A stretch of DNA of 64,000 nt, from the NCBI GenBank assembly GCA_000828835.1, contig AP014633.1, positions 2,852,001 to 2,916,000 of the forward strand. Direction: 5' to 3'. Positions within the stretch are counted from its first letter, which is position 1. Each line of letters begins with the position of its first letter. Below, piece after piece: positions 31,547-41,541 of the stretch. The notes beneath the pieces are model-generated. The model had not been told where the DNA came from and made no database searches. It saw nothing but the letters and a program-made list of their open reading frames with translations. This stretch comes from Thioploca ingrica. GTDB lineage: Bacteria > Pseudomonadota > Gammaproteobacteria > Beggiatoales > Beggiatoaceae. Position numbers and translations under genes: made by a program.

Positions 31547-32530
31547 TTAATCATCGTCATCACCCGTGTGTCCTAAATACTCTAAAACTTGCCAAAGAAT
31601 TTTTTTAAATTTTACCGGGGCCATGATATTAGGCACAATCGTTTTCACGCCACCCATCCCAGTAATGGTTATCGTTCCATAATTAAATAGTCTACCTAAT
31701 AAACTTTGGTCTACGGTAATACTTTCAAAACGTCGTAATTTTAATTCAATCACGGTGCGATTAAAAAAACCAAATTGAGCAATAATCCTTTTGGTCGTAA
31801 GCGCCAATTCCGTCGTTTGCTTGATAATGAAAGCTTCCCAGAGCATGAGTACACTAATAAACCATAATACCGTTAAACCCAAGTACCATACTGAAACCAT
31901 AATGGGCTGGTTAGAGACTAATTTAGGTACCCATAAAGGTAGTGTAGGGACATCTTTGCCAATGAACTGAGGATTATCTATTAACAAATAGCTGGTTCCA
32001 ATGACTAAAAGTAAAGCGCCCAAGTCGAGAAAAAAGAACCAGTGAGTATAAGCTTGGAACATAATTTTCTCACCCGGTATTAACGTATTACTAATATATT
32101 GAGTCGCCGCGCGTTGTTTAAAAACTTTCCACCCTTTCAGGGGTTGAGCCTCTCCCGTTAAACTAGATTGTTGTTTAATTTTTAATTCTTTAATGGCGTG
32201 TCGTTTTTGGTGCTGCCATTCAATGATAGCCTGATATATATTCTTAAATTCTCTAATAAACCATTCTTTTATTTGAGTTAATTTGGCTATTCTTCTAGCT
32301 ACTGCTAATTTTTCTTGATTTAATCTTAAAGAATCATCGTAACTGGCTCGTCTATAAGGACTAGATAAAACTTTGTAAGCTTCTTTAATTTGGTTAAAAT
32401 GAGCACGAGCATTTTCATTCATTTGACTTTTAGTCGCATATTTTTTACCTAAACGCACCATAGCCAATTTAATTTGCTCTGGAGTGGCCTCCGATGATAC
32501 TTCAAGTAATTCATATAAATTTTTTTTCAT
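31547..32530 (-). CDS. Membrane protein with degenerate DnaJ-like domain and bacterial PH domain
   Basis: 327 residues. Residues 1-70 resemble a J-domain (KNLYELLEVSSEATPEQIK, FNQIKEAYKVLSSPYRRASYD), but the loop that should read HPD is ATK (GKKYATKSQ), so stimulation of an Hsp70 is unlikely. Two hydrophobic segments follow (about 165-190 and 210-240). A bPH2-type PH domain ends the protein (LALTTKRIIAQFGFFNRTVIE, RLFNYGTITITGMGG). A membrane-linked scaffold role is an inference. A second PH-type protein lies at 45.6 kb. Confidence 0.82.
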   Translation of the reverse strand: MKKNLYELLEVSSEATPEQIKLAMVRLGKKYATKSQMNENARAHFNQIKEAYKVLSSPYRRASYDDSLRLNQEKLAVARRIAKLTQIKEWFIREFKNIYQAIIEWQHQKRHAIKELKIKQQSSLTGEAQPLKGWKVFKQRAATQYISNTLIPGEKIMFQAYTHWFFFLDLGALLLVIGTSYLLIDNPQFIGKDVPTLPLWVPKLVSNQPIMVSVWYLGLTVLWFISVLMLWEAFIIKQTTELALTTKRIIAQFGFFNRTVIELKLRRFESITVDQSLLGRLFNYGTITITGMGGVKTIVPNIMAPVKFKKILWQVLEYLGHTGDDDD

Positions 32531-32646
32531 GGATTAAAAATGCCCTAACTATAAAAAGTTACTTTTCTTTAATAATGGATTATTTTATTAATGTGAGTTC
32601 GATGAAGAATAGTGTTTAAAATAATCGGTTATCATTACCAGCGGTT

Positions 32647-32674
32647 CGTCATTCCAACGTCAGCAGGAATGACG
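32647..32674. repeat. Short palindromic repeat
   Basis: CGTCATTCC and GGAATGACG arms with a ten-base loop, in the 220-base gap between the J-domain/PH gene and the nitroreductase gene. CGTCATTCC-type hairpins are common dispersed repeats; no T-run supports a terminator. Confidence 0.5.
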
Positions 32675-32750
32675 TGACTTGAGTTACATCGAATTGACAT
32701 TAATTAATAAAATAACGATAAGAACATTCAGTAACTGGTTTTTACCGGCT

Positions 32751-33371
32751 TTAATCTATTGATGAAGAGTGGTTACTTGTTCCCCATCGACCGGTAAAAA
32801 ACACTTCTTCTAATGGTTTACGGTGCCGTTCGGCTAATTCGCGTTCTTGATATTTTTCTTCTAATATTTGGGGATCAGTTTGATAACCAATGGCTATCAT
32901 CGACATACAAGTAAAATCACTGGGAATGCCAAATAATTCATGCGCTTTCTGCGGATCAAATCCGCCCATTTGATGAACCCATAAACCCATACTGGTTGCT
33001 TGCAAGCAAATATTTTCATTAGCCGCTCCACAATCATGTTGTGCCCAACGATTAAGTTGACCATTATAGGTAAAGAAATTATGAGTCATTGCTAGCAACA
33101 GCACCGGCGCATTTTTGACCCAAATTTGATTCCCTTCCGCTAAACAACTAAAGGCCTGTTCCCAAGATTCAATCTCAGTGGTTTTATTAAATACCAGATA
33201 ACGCCAAGGTTGGGCATTGTTACAAGACGGCGCCCACCGTGCCGCTTCTAGTAAAGTTAAAATTTGTTCATGAGTAACGGGTCTATTCGCATCAAAAGCT
33301 AAGGAACTCCAACGGTTAGCTATAATGTCATGGATAGCAAATTGTGTCAGGGCGGTTTTTTTTAACATCAA
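32751..33371 (-). CDS. Nitroreductase family protein
   Basis: 206-residue FMN-dependent oxidoreductase-fold protein. Signatures: an FMN-binding Arg-Trp-Ser near the N-terminus (ANRWSSLAFD), LLEAARWAPSCNNAQPWRYL, QHDCGAANENICLQATSMGL and a C-terminal SMIAIGYQ. Such enzymes reduce nitroaromatics, quinones or other acceptors with NAD(P)H; the natural substrate cannot be told. It lies 57 bases upstream, in transcript order downstream, of the large signalling protein on the same strand. Confidence 0.9.
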   Translation of the reverse strand: MMLKKTALTQFAIHDIIANRWSSLAFDANRPVTHEQILTLLEAARWAPSCNNAQPWRYLVFNKTTEIESWEQAFSCLAEGNQIWVKNAPVLLLAMTHNFFTYNGQLNRWAQHDCGAANENICLQATSMGLWVHQMGGFDPQKAHELFGIPSDFTCMSMIAIGYQTDPQILEEKYQERELAERHRKPLEEVFFTGRWGTSNHSSSID

Positions 33372-33427
33372 TTTCTCCTAAGTTTTTTTAAGATCGCTAT
33401 TGAGAGTAAATAAATTAACTATCTCAT

Positions 33428-36400
33428 TTAATGAGAAAGAGTGACTCGGGTCGGTAATTGTACCGTAAAGGTAGAACCTTTCCCAACTTCACTGTTTACG
33501 GTGATATATCCTCCCATCGCTCGACATAAACGGTCACTAATCGTTAATCCTAGCCCGGTACCACCATATTCACGAGTAGGAGAATTATCAGCTTGAGTAA
33601 ACGCTTCAAAAATAGAGTCAATTCGTTCTGGTGGAATACCAATCCCCGTATCGGTAATTTGAAAAAAAATCCATTCCGATTCAATTAATTGAATATCATC
33701 TTCTGCCGCAGTAGGTTGAATCTGAAACAGCGTCTCGTGGGTGACGGTTAAGGTAATCGTTCCTTGACGGGTGAATTTAGAAGCATTGTTGAGCAGATTG
33801 AGTAAAATTTGGCCTACTTTATGGTAATCCGCATACAAAGTACCCAGATCGGGATCATATTGAATTTTTAGCGTATTGCCTTCGGTTTCTACCATGAGTT
33901 GTATCGTTGTTACCATATCCTCTACCAATTGAGTGACAGAAAATTCGGTCAAATTGAGTTCCATTTTATCAGCTTCTATTTTAGAGATATCTAAGATATC
34001 GCTGATAATACCCAGTAATTGAATTCCAGCGGTTTGAATTCTCTCTAAATCCGGTAAAATGCCTTCATAACCGAATTCTTCGGCTTCTTCTTGAATAATT
34101 TCACTATAACCTAAGATAGCATTCAGCGGAGTACGTAATTCATGGCTCATATTAGTCAAAAAAGTAGTTTTAGCTCGACTGGCTATTTCAGCTTCGTGGC
34201 AGGCTTGTTCAGCCAGATGTCGAGATTGGATTTCAGCGAAACGAGCTTGTTCAAGCTGGGTATAAAATAAGGCATTCTCAATTGAAATCGCAATTTGGGT
34301 GGCCAGTAATTTTAAAACCGTTAAGCGTTCTGAAGTAAAAGCGTTATGACTCAAGTTATTTTCTAAATAAAAAATACCAATTAACTGCTTACTTTTGAGG
34401 ATCGGCATCGCTAATACTGATAATGGTGGTTGGGGCAACTGCTGAAAATCATGAGTAAATAATCGGTAATGACTGGCTTCATTAAGAACGATAGGCATTT
34501 GGGTTTGGGCAACATGAGTAATAATTTTTCTCGATAGCGCCCGCCGCGCATGACCATTACGATCAATTGATTTTAAGCGAATTGGTTTCAGTAATTGTAC
34601 TTTTTTCAGGGTTGCATAGGCTTCAATAAATAATTCACCGTTTTTTTCCGGTTCTGGTTGAACTTCAGGTTGATTTGCTATTTCAGAATCAATCTTCAGC
34701 AGATTATTAATACTGGACTCACCCGAAGAAACCTGCGATTGGATAGTATTCTTTTTCAAAATTAACCAACCTTGTTCAGCACCCGCTTGTTCCACCACAA
34801 TTTGCATAATTTTTTTGATCAAATGGCTTTGCCTAATTTCTTCAGAAATCGCTTGTGAAGCTTCCATTATCTGCATTAAATTCAAAGTACTTTCTTTACC
34901 TAAAGCTGTTGATGAAGCGATTGCTGGAGTGATTTCCTGAACAGGACTGGTTGGAGTTTGAGAAGGGGTGGTTTCAGTACTCGTGTTAAGGTTGCTTATA
35001 TCCGTATTGATTAACCGGGTAGGGTAATGGGCTAATAAATTTTCTACCTTGTACTTTGCTCCCCAATGTTGATAATGATCATAGGCTTTGGTCAGGTAAA
35101 GTTGTGCAAAGGCGGCTTTATCCCGTTTTAACCAAAACTGAGCAGCGAGTTCATTAGCTAAAGCAGCCTCGATGATAAATTCATGCGTGATTGCCCAGTG
35201 GATAGCACTATCATATAAATCCATTGCCGCTAAAGGATTAGCAAATAAACGTGCGGTTTCGGCTGCCACTAATTCGTATTGATGTTGAAAATTATCCGGG
35301 CAAGCATCGGCACAAATTTTCAGTTGTTGTTGATGGGTGGCTATTTGAGTTTGATATTGTTGTTGTTCCTCTGAAGTCGCTTGCTTAAAAAGCGCGAGTA
35401 AAATCAAAGAACGATAACAATAATAATTCCCAAGCACCATCGGATTGGAAATAAGAGATAAATGCTCTTCCGCTCGGAGAGAACAAACGAGTGCTTCTGA
35501 GAATTGACCGTATAAATAAAGTATTTTTGCCTTAAAGATCTGATAAATACCTAGCGCCAAGCGATTAGTGTTCTGTTGGCAAGTTGTTAAATAGTGTTCC
35601 TCAGTTAAAGTATCTTGAGCAAAAACCAGTTGATTTTCAGTTTTACCCAGTAAATTACTCACTAGTAACTGATAACCACCGATGATATCGGTTGCGGGTG
35701 ACTGATGAATTTCTTGGCTGAGTGATAAAGAGTAAGTTATTTTCTCTTCAAGAAGATTAAGTGGTTCACCTTGAGAAAAGTGTATTAATATCGCATCAAC
35801 TAAAAAATGGCCTAATGATTGAAAATCACCCACTGCTAAACTCGCTTGTTGCCCTTCCTGGTTAATCATTTTAATGGTTTTAATCGATTTTACCCACGGT
35901 AATAAGTTTTCTAATATCAAATAGATTTGTGCTTGTGGTAGCCAATCGTTAAATTTTTGACTTAATTTTAGAGCAAAGTGGGCGAGTTCATAGCCGCGTT
36001 GATAATTTTTAGTGACTTGAACTAACAGTAATCCGTAATAAGCATAGCTTAATGCAGATTGTGCAACCTGCCCATATTTTAAAGATAAATGGACCACTTT
36101 GACATGAATAAAATTAAATAACGTTGGCTGAGAGGCAAGCGCTGCAGTGGCCATATAGCTTAATAAAACAATAGCGGCTTGTTTTTCCGGATGAGTCATT
36201 GCTGGCCCATCTAGTAATGTTATCAAGGCTTTATCACGCCAATACTGTTCTATAGCGAATAATTCTTGGTCAAGTGCTGCTTGAAGATCGTGTTGCGGTA
36301 ATTCCATTTGCAGTTGCTGTAATGCTTGAAAGCCAACGGTAATGGCAAAGTCAGGTTGATTTTGGTCAAGGTATTGTGTGAGTAACCCATTGTAAACTTC

Positions 36401-38908
36401 AATCTGTTCCAAAACCGTTTTAGTTTGGGCTAACATGACCTGGATTAAAATTTTTGTGGTTTCAACATTCCCATTAAGAGATTCAACCTCGGCACTGGTT
36501 TTATATAAGTCAAGCGCTAATGGCTTATGTTCTCGCCAATTTTCTGCAGTTATGCAAGCCATCCCGGCGGTTAAATAACTTTGAGCAGCGACATAAGCTA
36601 AAGTTGTTTTGGCTTTTTTGCCGGCGGCTAAATTTAACCGTGCTAATTCTAAAATTTCTTGTGGTTCAACGAGTAGGGAACGTCCAGTATTCAAATGTTC
36701 AACAATGGCAAAAATAGGATTAATTCGTTCTTCATTAGCAATATTGGCTAGCCAAAGTCGCCCAATGCGGAGATGAAGTGCTGGTTTATTCATTTTACTG
36801 GCTGCGTAAGCGGCTTGTTGTATACTATCATGATAAAAAGCAAATTGTGGTGTGAAAGCGGGAAGGTTTAGCGTTGGAGGAAATTGATATTTTATAACTA
36901 AACCTACTTTAAGTGCGGGTAACAGGTGTTGATAAGTATTAGCAATCGATTTTTCATCAATCAGTGCCAGTTGCTCAAGATCGAATTGATTTCCTATCGC
37001 TGCTGCTAAACAGAGCAGATGTTGAGTCGCCGGAGGTAGTTTTTTTATCCGCTCGGTGATTAATTCAATCCGATTAAGTGGTGAACTGTCGGATATCATT
37101 CTAGTGAGGTCCCAATCCCAATAACCTCGTTTTGGAAGTAAAACAGCCTCTTGATCTGAGTTATTTTCAGGTAAGCTCAATTGCAAATAATTTTCTTCAG
37201 CTAAGCTTTTTAAGAGTTGTTGGATAACCAGTGGATTACCTTGTGTTTGTTGTCTAATCCATTCCGCCAGTGGTTTTATTTTTTCACTATCATGAGATAA
37301 AGTTGCCATTAGCCATTCGGTAATGGCTGCAAAATTGAGTGAAGTTAACGTCAGGTGATTAACAATAACTGTTTTGGGAAGTCTATTGAGCATTGCCATT
37401 AAAGGATGGTTATGATTGACTTCATCCTCTTGATAAGCACCGATGAAAAATAGATTATTTATTTCTTGAGCAGTTATTATTAATTCGATTAACTCGAACG
37501 TGGCAATATCAGCCCATTGCAAATCATCTAAGAAAATAACCAGGGGATGTGCGGATTGACACAATACTTGAATAAATTTTAACCAGGTCCAATTAAACCG
37601 ATTTCGTGCGGCAGTAGCCCCCACTATGGGTACCGATGGCTGTTTACCAATCAGTTTTTCCAACGCGGGAACGAGTTCAATGATGAGTTGAGCATTTGGT
37701 GCTAAAGCCGCTAACAATTTATTACGCCAGTCATCCTGTTTAACTTCGCTTTCAGTAAGCCATTGCAAAATTAAATGAGTGACCGCTTGCACCAGAGCAC
37801 TTCTGGGTGTTGGGTATTGAGCCGGTTCAAATTTACCCTGGATAAAATAACCACGGGGTTGAGTAAGTAGTGGACCAATTTCCTTGACTAAAGCGGATTT
37901 ACCAATGCCAACCGGGCCGGATATCAGTACGATTTCCGGTGAGAAATGCTCACGGTTCCTATTCCGTTTTAAAACGGGTAATAAGGTATTGAGTTCCGTT
38001 GTTCTCCCATATAATTTCTGCGAAATCAATAACTGTGGAGCAATATCGAATTGACCTAACATCAATGGTTGAATCTGGTTGCTGGCTTGCCATTGTTGTA
38101 AACAGATTTGCAAATCCGCGTTTAACCCCCCAGCACTTTGATAGCGATCTTCTGCTGATTTCGCTAATAATTTCATGATAATATTTGAAATCGTCATGGG
38201 AATATTAGCATTAAGGGAACTGGGTAAAACCGGCTGTTTGGTGATATGCCAATCTATCAATTCGGGTGCATGGCCACTTTTAAAAGGCGGATGCCCGACG
38301 AGCATTTCATAAAACACCAGACCTAATAAGTAAAAATCGGTTCGATAATCGATAACTCGATTAACACGCCCCGTTTGTTCTGGTGCAAGATAGGTCAGTA
38401 TTTCTTCAAACTGAGCGTGAGGATTGATCAGTTGATATTCTTGCTGCCATCGTGACGATAAACTAAAATTAGTAATTTTAACTTGACCCGTACTTAAATT
38501 AACAAAAATATTGGCCGGAGTCATATTCTTATAAATGATAGGATAATCATGTAGATAAGCTAACGTATTAACTAATTGAATAGCCATGGGTAAAAAAGTA
38601 GTTAAATTAACTGATTCAATGGCAATCCTATTTTTTAGCAAAACCCCTTGAATATCCTCCATAATTAATACCCAAGTATGGTGGTGAGGTTGCAAATCAT
38701 AAACTTGGACAATACCCGGATAGCTTAATTGGCGATTCAATTCATATTCATCATGCCATCGTGCCACCAGCTTTGGATTAACCAATTGAGTTTTTAACAT
38801 TTTGATAATAACCCATTGCTTATTGTCAGTACGGTAGCCGCGATACATGAGCATTTCAAAATTCTCATCAATTTGGTCCGTCACGGTATAACCGGCCAGT
38901 TTAAGCAT
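33428..38908 (-). CDS. Pseudokinase-AAA ATPase-GAF-histidine kinase signalling protein
   Basis: 1826 residues. Residues 1-270 form a Ser/Thr-kinase-like fold: Lys36 (VIIKMLK) is kept, but HRD is YKN (126-128) and DFG is NFS (147-149), so both catalytic Asp are Asn. An AAA/MalT-like ATPase follows (Walker A GPVGIGKS at 331-338, Walker B VIFLDDLQWAD), then a long alpha-helical TPR-like region, a GAF domain (about 1360-1550) and a histidine kinase: H1589 in MSHELRTPLN, N-box LLNLLNNASKF, G1 DTGIGIPPE and G2 GTGLGL. AAGGAG precedes the ATG. It has no membrane segment or receiver domain, so an external response regulator is expected. Confidence 0.92.
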   Translation of the reverse strand: MLKLAGYTVTDQIDENFEMLMYRGYRTDNKQWVIIKMLKTQLVNPKLVARWHDEYELNRQLSYPGIVQVYDLQPHHHTWVLIMEDIQGVLLKNRIAIESVNLTTFLPMAIQLVNTLAYLHDYPIIYKNMTPANIFVNLSTGQVKITNFSLSSRWQQEYQLINPHAQFEEILTYLAPEQTGRVNRVIDYRTDFYLLGLVFYEMLVGHPPFKSGHAPELIDWHITKQPVLPSSLNANIPMTISNIIMKLLAKSAEDRYQSAGGLNADLQICLQQWQASNQIQPLMLGQFDIAPQLLISQKLYGRTTELNTLLPVLKRNRNREHFSPEIVLISGPVGIGKSALVKEIGPLLTQPRGYFIQGKFEPAQYPTPRSALVQAVTHLILQWLTESEVKQDDWRNKLLAALAPNAQLIIELVPALEKLIGKQPSVPIVGATAARNRFNWTWLKFIQVLCQSAHPLVIFLDDLQWADIATFELIELIITAQEINNLFFIGAYQEDEVNHNHPLMAMLNRLPKTVIVNHLTLTSLNFAAITEWLMATLSHDSEKIKPLAEWIRQQTQGNPLVIQQLLKSLAEENYLQLSLPENNSDQEAVLLPKRGYWDWDLTRMISDSSPLNRIELITERIKKLPPATQHLLCLAAAIGNQFDLEQLALIDEKSIANTYQHLLPALKVGLVIKYQFPPTLNLPAFTPQFAFYHDSIQQAAYAASKMNKPALHLRIGRLWLANIANEERINPIFAIVEHLNTGRSLLVEPQEILELARLNLAAGKKAKTTLAYVAAQSYLTAGMACITAENWREHKPLALDLYKTSAEVESLNGNVETTKILIQVMLAQTKTVLEQIEVYNGLLTQYLDQNQPDFAITVGFQALQQLQMELPQHDLQAALDQELFAIEQYWRDKALITLLDGPAMTHPEKQAAIVLLSYMATAALASQPTLFNFIHVKVVHLSLKYGQVAQSALSYAYYGLLLVQVTKNYQRGYELAHFALKLSQKFNDWLPQAQIYLILENLLPWVKSIKTIKMINQEGQQASLAVGDFQSLGHFLVDAILIHFSQGEPLNLLEEKITYSLSLSQEIHQSPATDIIGGYQLLVSNLLGKTENQLVFAQDTLTEEHYLTTCQQNTNRLALGIYQIFKAKILYLYGQFSEALVCSLRAEEHLSLISNPMVLGNYYCYRSLILLALFKQATSEEQQQYQTQIATHQQQLKICADACPDNFQHQYELVAAETARLFANPLAAMDLYDSAIHWAITHEFIIEAALANELAAQFWLKRDKAAFAQLYLTKAYDHYQHWGAKYKVENLLAHYPTRLINTDISNLNTSTETTPSQTPTSPVQEITPAIASSTALGKESTLNLMQIMEASQAISEEIRQSHLIKKIMQIVVEQAGAEQGWLILKKNTIQSQVSSGESSINNLLKIDSEIANQPEVQPEPEKNGELFIEAYATLKKVQLLKPIRLKSIDRNGHARRALSRKIITHVAQTQMPIVLNEASHYRLFTHDFQQLPQPPLSVLAMPILKSKQLIGIFYLENNLSHNAFTSERLTVLKLLATQIAISIENALFYTQLEQARFAEIQSRHLAEQACHEAEIASRAKTTFLTNMSHELRTPLNAILGYSEIIQEEAEEFGYEGILPDLERIQTAGIQLLGIISDILDISKIEADKMELNLTEFSVTQLVEDMVTTIQLMVETEGNTLKIQYDPDLGTLYADYHKVGQILLNLLNNASKFTRQGTITLTVTHETLFQIQPTAAEDDIQLIESEWIFFQITDTGIGIPPERIDSIFEAFTQADNSPTREYGGTGLGLTISDRLCRAMGGYITVNSEVGKGSTFTVQLPTRVTLSH

Positions 38909-39153
38909 GTATATTCTCCTTGTTATCAGTTATCAGTTATTATAATTAACTGTTCACAGATAATCGGTTACCAATTTAAATTTGATCAAGTATTATGCAA
39001 CAACTCAGTTTAAATAGAAGTCTTACTCTGACTTGGATAATAAGACAGCGATGATAAATAATATCCTTCTGATAAGAAGGAGGTATCCAAACAGTCAGCC
39101 CTGGTTAAGGGAACACCATTTAACTTTTTTTACCCGCTTTAAGGAAAGAAACT

Positions 39154-40050
39154 ATGGATATTAGAGAAAATAACTGGCTAGCTATTACTTTATCTTTACT
39201 GGGATTTTTATCTTCCATTTTAGGCTTTGCTATTATTATTTGGATTGTAGACAAACAAACACCCGAAATCAGTTTACCTATTTTATTAGTGACTAGCATT
39301 GTGGCTTTATTAGCCGCTTTATCTTCTATGGTAGCGGTTTTTAATTCACTTAGACTGACTAATCCAGAATATGCACTGGGGTTACCGGAAGGTACAGTAC
39401 GTGCTGTGATTGCGCTTAGCCTTATTCTCATTTTTATGACCACTTCTACTTTTTTATCTGGACAATTAAAAGGTCCAACTATGGTTTCTAAGAATTTTCC
39501 TCTAGAGCAATTGGACAATTTTAAGGACCGAGTGATATCAATTGAAACTCGAATGGAAAATAATCAGAAAGTTTATGATGTTCAGCTATTAGGTGAAATC
39601 AATGCAGCGAGTATAGACTTTGCTAAACAAATTCTCACTACCATAGGCACACTGGTTGTTGCGGTAGCTGGTTTTTATTTCGGTTCAAAAGCCTCTGGAA
39701 ATGCTCCAGTAGAACGTTTCCCCTTATTACCCTTCATCAGTAGTATTGAACCTGAAGAAGGTAAACAAGGAGAAACGATATCAATGACTATCTATGGTCG
39801 AGATTTTTATGCACCCAGGGAAATTAAGCTGATCCGGGGTAAACAAGAAATAATAGCACCCCCTAAAAATATGACCTGGAGTGCGACTATTATCCGTTGT
39901 ACTTTTGCTATTCCGCATGATGCTCAAACCGACGCTTGGGATGTCATTGTCGTGAATGAAAGTGGGCGTGAAGCACGAGAAAACGATGCTTTTACTGTGC
40001 TTCCTGCCCTAGTTAATGACCTAGTACAAAAGCCAATCGAGTCAAATTAG
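39154..40050 (+). CDS. Membrane protein with C-terminal IPT/TIG-like domain, function unknown
   Basis: 298 residues. Two N-terminal hydrophobic segments (about 8-30 and 42-65), a third (about 85-105: VRAVIALSLILIFMTTSTFL), a short helical stretch, a fourth (about 170-190: GTLVVAVAGFYFGSKAS), then an IPT/TIG-like beta domain (PFISSIEPEEGKQGETISMT onward) ending near VIVVNESGREA. It may hold the domain on one side of the membrane. AAGGAAAG precedes the ATG at good spacing. It is divergent from the large kinase gene and convergent with the HhH protein gene. I do not recognise a named family. Confidence 0.65.
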   Translation: MDIRENNWLAITLSLLGFLSSILGFAIIIWIVDKQTPEISLPILLVTSIVALLAALSSMVAVFNSLRLTNPEYALGLPEGTVRAVIALSLILIFMTTSTFLSGQLKGPTMVSKNFPLEQLDNFKDRVISIETRMENNQKVYDVQLLGEINAASIDFAKQILTTIGTLVVAVAGFYFGSKASGNAPVERFPLLPFISSIEPEEGKQGETISMTIYGRDFYAPREIKLIRGKQEIIAPPKNMTWSATIIRCTFAIPHDAQTDAWDVIVVNESGREARENDAFTVLPALVNDLVQKPIESN

Positions 40051-40108
40051 AACCAATATCACTGACTTCCTCAACATTAAAATATTAAATTTTAAAGATG
40101 AGCCATCC

Positions 40109-40141
40109 GATGGGTTAGGATTTTCTAATCCATCTTTATTT
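40109..40141 (+). terminator. Terminator between convergent genes
   Basis: GATGGGTTAG pairs with CTAATCCATC (ten pairs, one G-U) around a six-base loop, followed by TTTATTT. It lies 58 bases after the IPT protein stop. AT-rich sequence on the other side may let it work in both directions. Confidence 0.7.
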
Positions 40142-40147
40142 GAATTC

Positions 40148-40681
40148 TCAAGACCACTGGCCCAGGATTTTATCTAAACTAGGTTTAGCTAACCCTTTGA
40201 TGCGTAAAATAATATCTTCTAAAGAACTAAATTCCTTAAAATCTATTTTTTTTCTTTCTTTAACTATATTCTTGATCACATTTTGATTAGCATTGGCACT
40301 TTTTAACTTATCAGCCAATTCTGGAATGGGGAGAGTGTTAATCGCTTCTAAAAATGTAGGTGAAGATTTCTGAGAAGCGGCTGTTGATTTTTCAACGTTC
40401 ACCGTTGCGGTTTCTTTCCCAGGTGCCGTAGTCTTGGTTTCCACCGGTGCCTTCTGCTGTGTTCCTGAGGAGGATTTTTTAGTGGCTGGCTTAGTTCCAG
40501 GCTCTGTCTTAGTCAATTCTAATAGTAGGGGTTGCAACGCCTTGATTTCTTCACTCACTTGATTGAGTGTAACCATTAATGCTTTTAGTGCACCTTCTAA
40601 GGTGGTAAAGTGCTCCGGTCGGTTGTTGATAGCGATGGTATTAACCGGTTGTGGTGATTTAGTTTTAACTGAATGACTCAT
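40148..40681 (-). CDS. Hypothetical protein with C-terminal helix-hairpin-helix-like segment
   Basis: 177 residues. A helical N-terminal part (TLEGALKALMVTLNQVSEEI), a low-complexity Lys/Thr/Ser/Pro linker, and a C-terminal part (LPIPELADKLKSANANQN and FSSLEDIILRIKGLAKPSLD) that resembles tandem helix-hairpin-helix motifs used for DNA contact. I chose the ATG at 40681, preceded by AGGAG at six bases; an in-frame start 39 bases upstream has no such site. No family is recognised. DNA binding is an inference only. Confidence 0.6.
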   Translation of the reverse strand: MSHSVKTKSPQPVNTIAINNRPEHFTTLEGALKALMVTLNQVSEEIKALQPLLLELTKTEPGTKPATKKSSSGTQQKAPVETKTTAPGKETATVNVEKSTAASQKSSPTFLEAINTLPIPELADKLKSANANQNVIKNIVKERKKIDFKEFSSLEDIILRIKGLAKPSLDKILGQWS

Positions 40682-40760
40682 AATGACTCCTGGCTTAAAA
40701 AAAAGATATACTCTTTCCAAATTTCTTGTTAATTTAGAAAGCAGAATTGAGTATAATAAA

Positions 40761-40811
40761 ACCTTTTTCTCCGTTTCAAAAACGGCTTGGAGAAAAGGTG
40801 AAAGGTTTTTT
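40761..40811. terminator. Long hairpin with flanking T-runs
   Basis: ACCTTTTTCTCC pairs with GGAGAAAAGGT (one bulged T), with inner GTTT/AAAC complementarity. On the plus strand six T follow after a short spacer; on the minus strand TTTATTATA follows directly. It sits about 80 bases before the HhH gene start, so it could act as a leader or attenuator for it. The role is uncertain. Confidence 0.4.
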
Positions 40812-41512
40812 CTTACCTGTTTAGATATCTCTAAAGATTAGAATAAATTTTAAATTATATAATTTAATCAAGTAAATTACGTCATGACTAGATTTTAATT
40901 TTTCTCCCTTCGCTTAGCAAGCTATTTTATCTGTAGGTTATTATTATTTCCAAATAACTTTTGGATAAATATTTATTTTAACCGTTAAATAAAAATAATT
41001 TTTCTAAGTTAATTTATTAAAAAAATAGATGAAAAAATTCTTTTTAGTATTATTCTAGCGAATTTCTAGAAATTGTACTTAAGAATTTCTAAGGTGATTG
41101 AAATACTGATGATTGACGATAGTAGCAAAAATGATTTAGCTTTAATAATTGAGCTAAGGGAGGTTGATATTGTCTAATGATTGCAATGGAACCACGTTCA
41201 TAAAGAGAGTTTCAAATTTCTTCAGTGAGGGTTTTTTACTGCAGATGTTTATTTTTTTAGGGTTAAATTTTATTTTTTGTTATTTTTCACATTATATCTC
41301 TTGTATTTTAATAGTCCACTAATAATTATATTATCCGATTTTGGAAGCAATTGAGTATCAGTAAATAATCTTTATTGATAAATTCATTTTTTTTTCATAC
41401 TATTCTATCTAGCCTTTTTTATTTATTTGTGGTTATCACCATAATATAAAGCTCACATTTAATTTTTTATTTTATTCTTTTTAATGGTTCAAACAGTCTT
41501 TATATTAAAATC

Positions 41513-41541
41513 GGTGTGTTACGACTATCACCTAACACACC
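41513..41541. repeat. Degenerate dispersed inverted repeat
   Basis: GGTGTGTT and AACACACC arms separated by 13 bases and followed by CTAC. It has the layout of the common GGTGCGTTACG-type dispersed palindromes of cyanobacteria and large sulfur bacteria (recalled, not searched). Confidence 0.45.

Noticed and set aside
38936-38960. Short tandem GTTATCA repeat upstream of the kinase gene
   Set aside because: Only about two to three copies of a 7-base unit in AT-rich DNA; not enough to call a repeat or operator.
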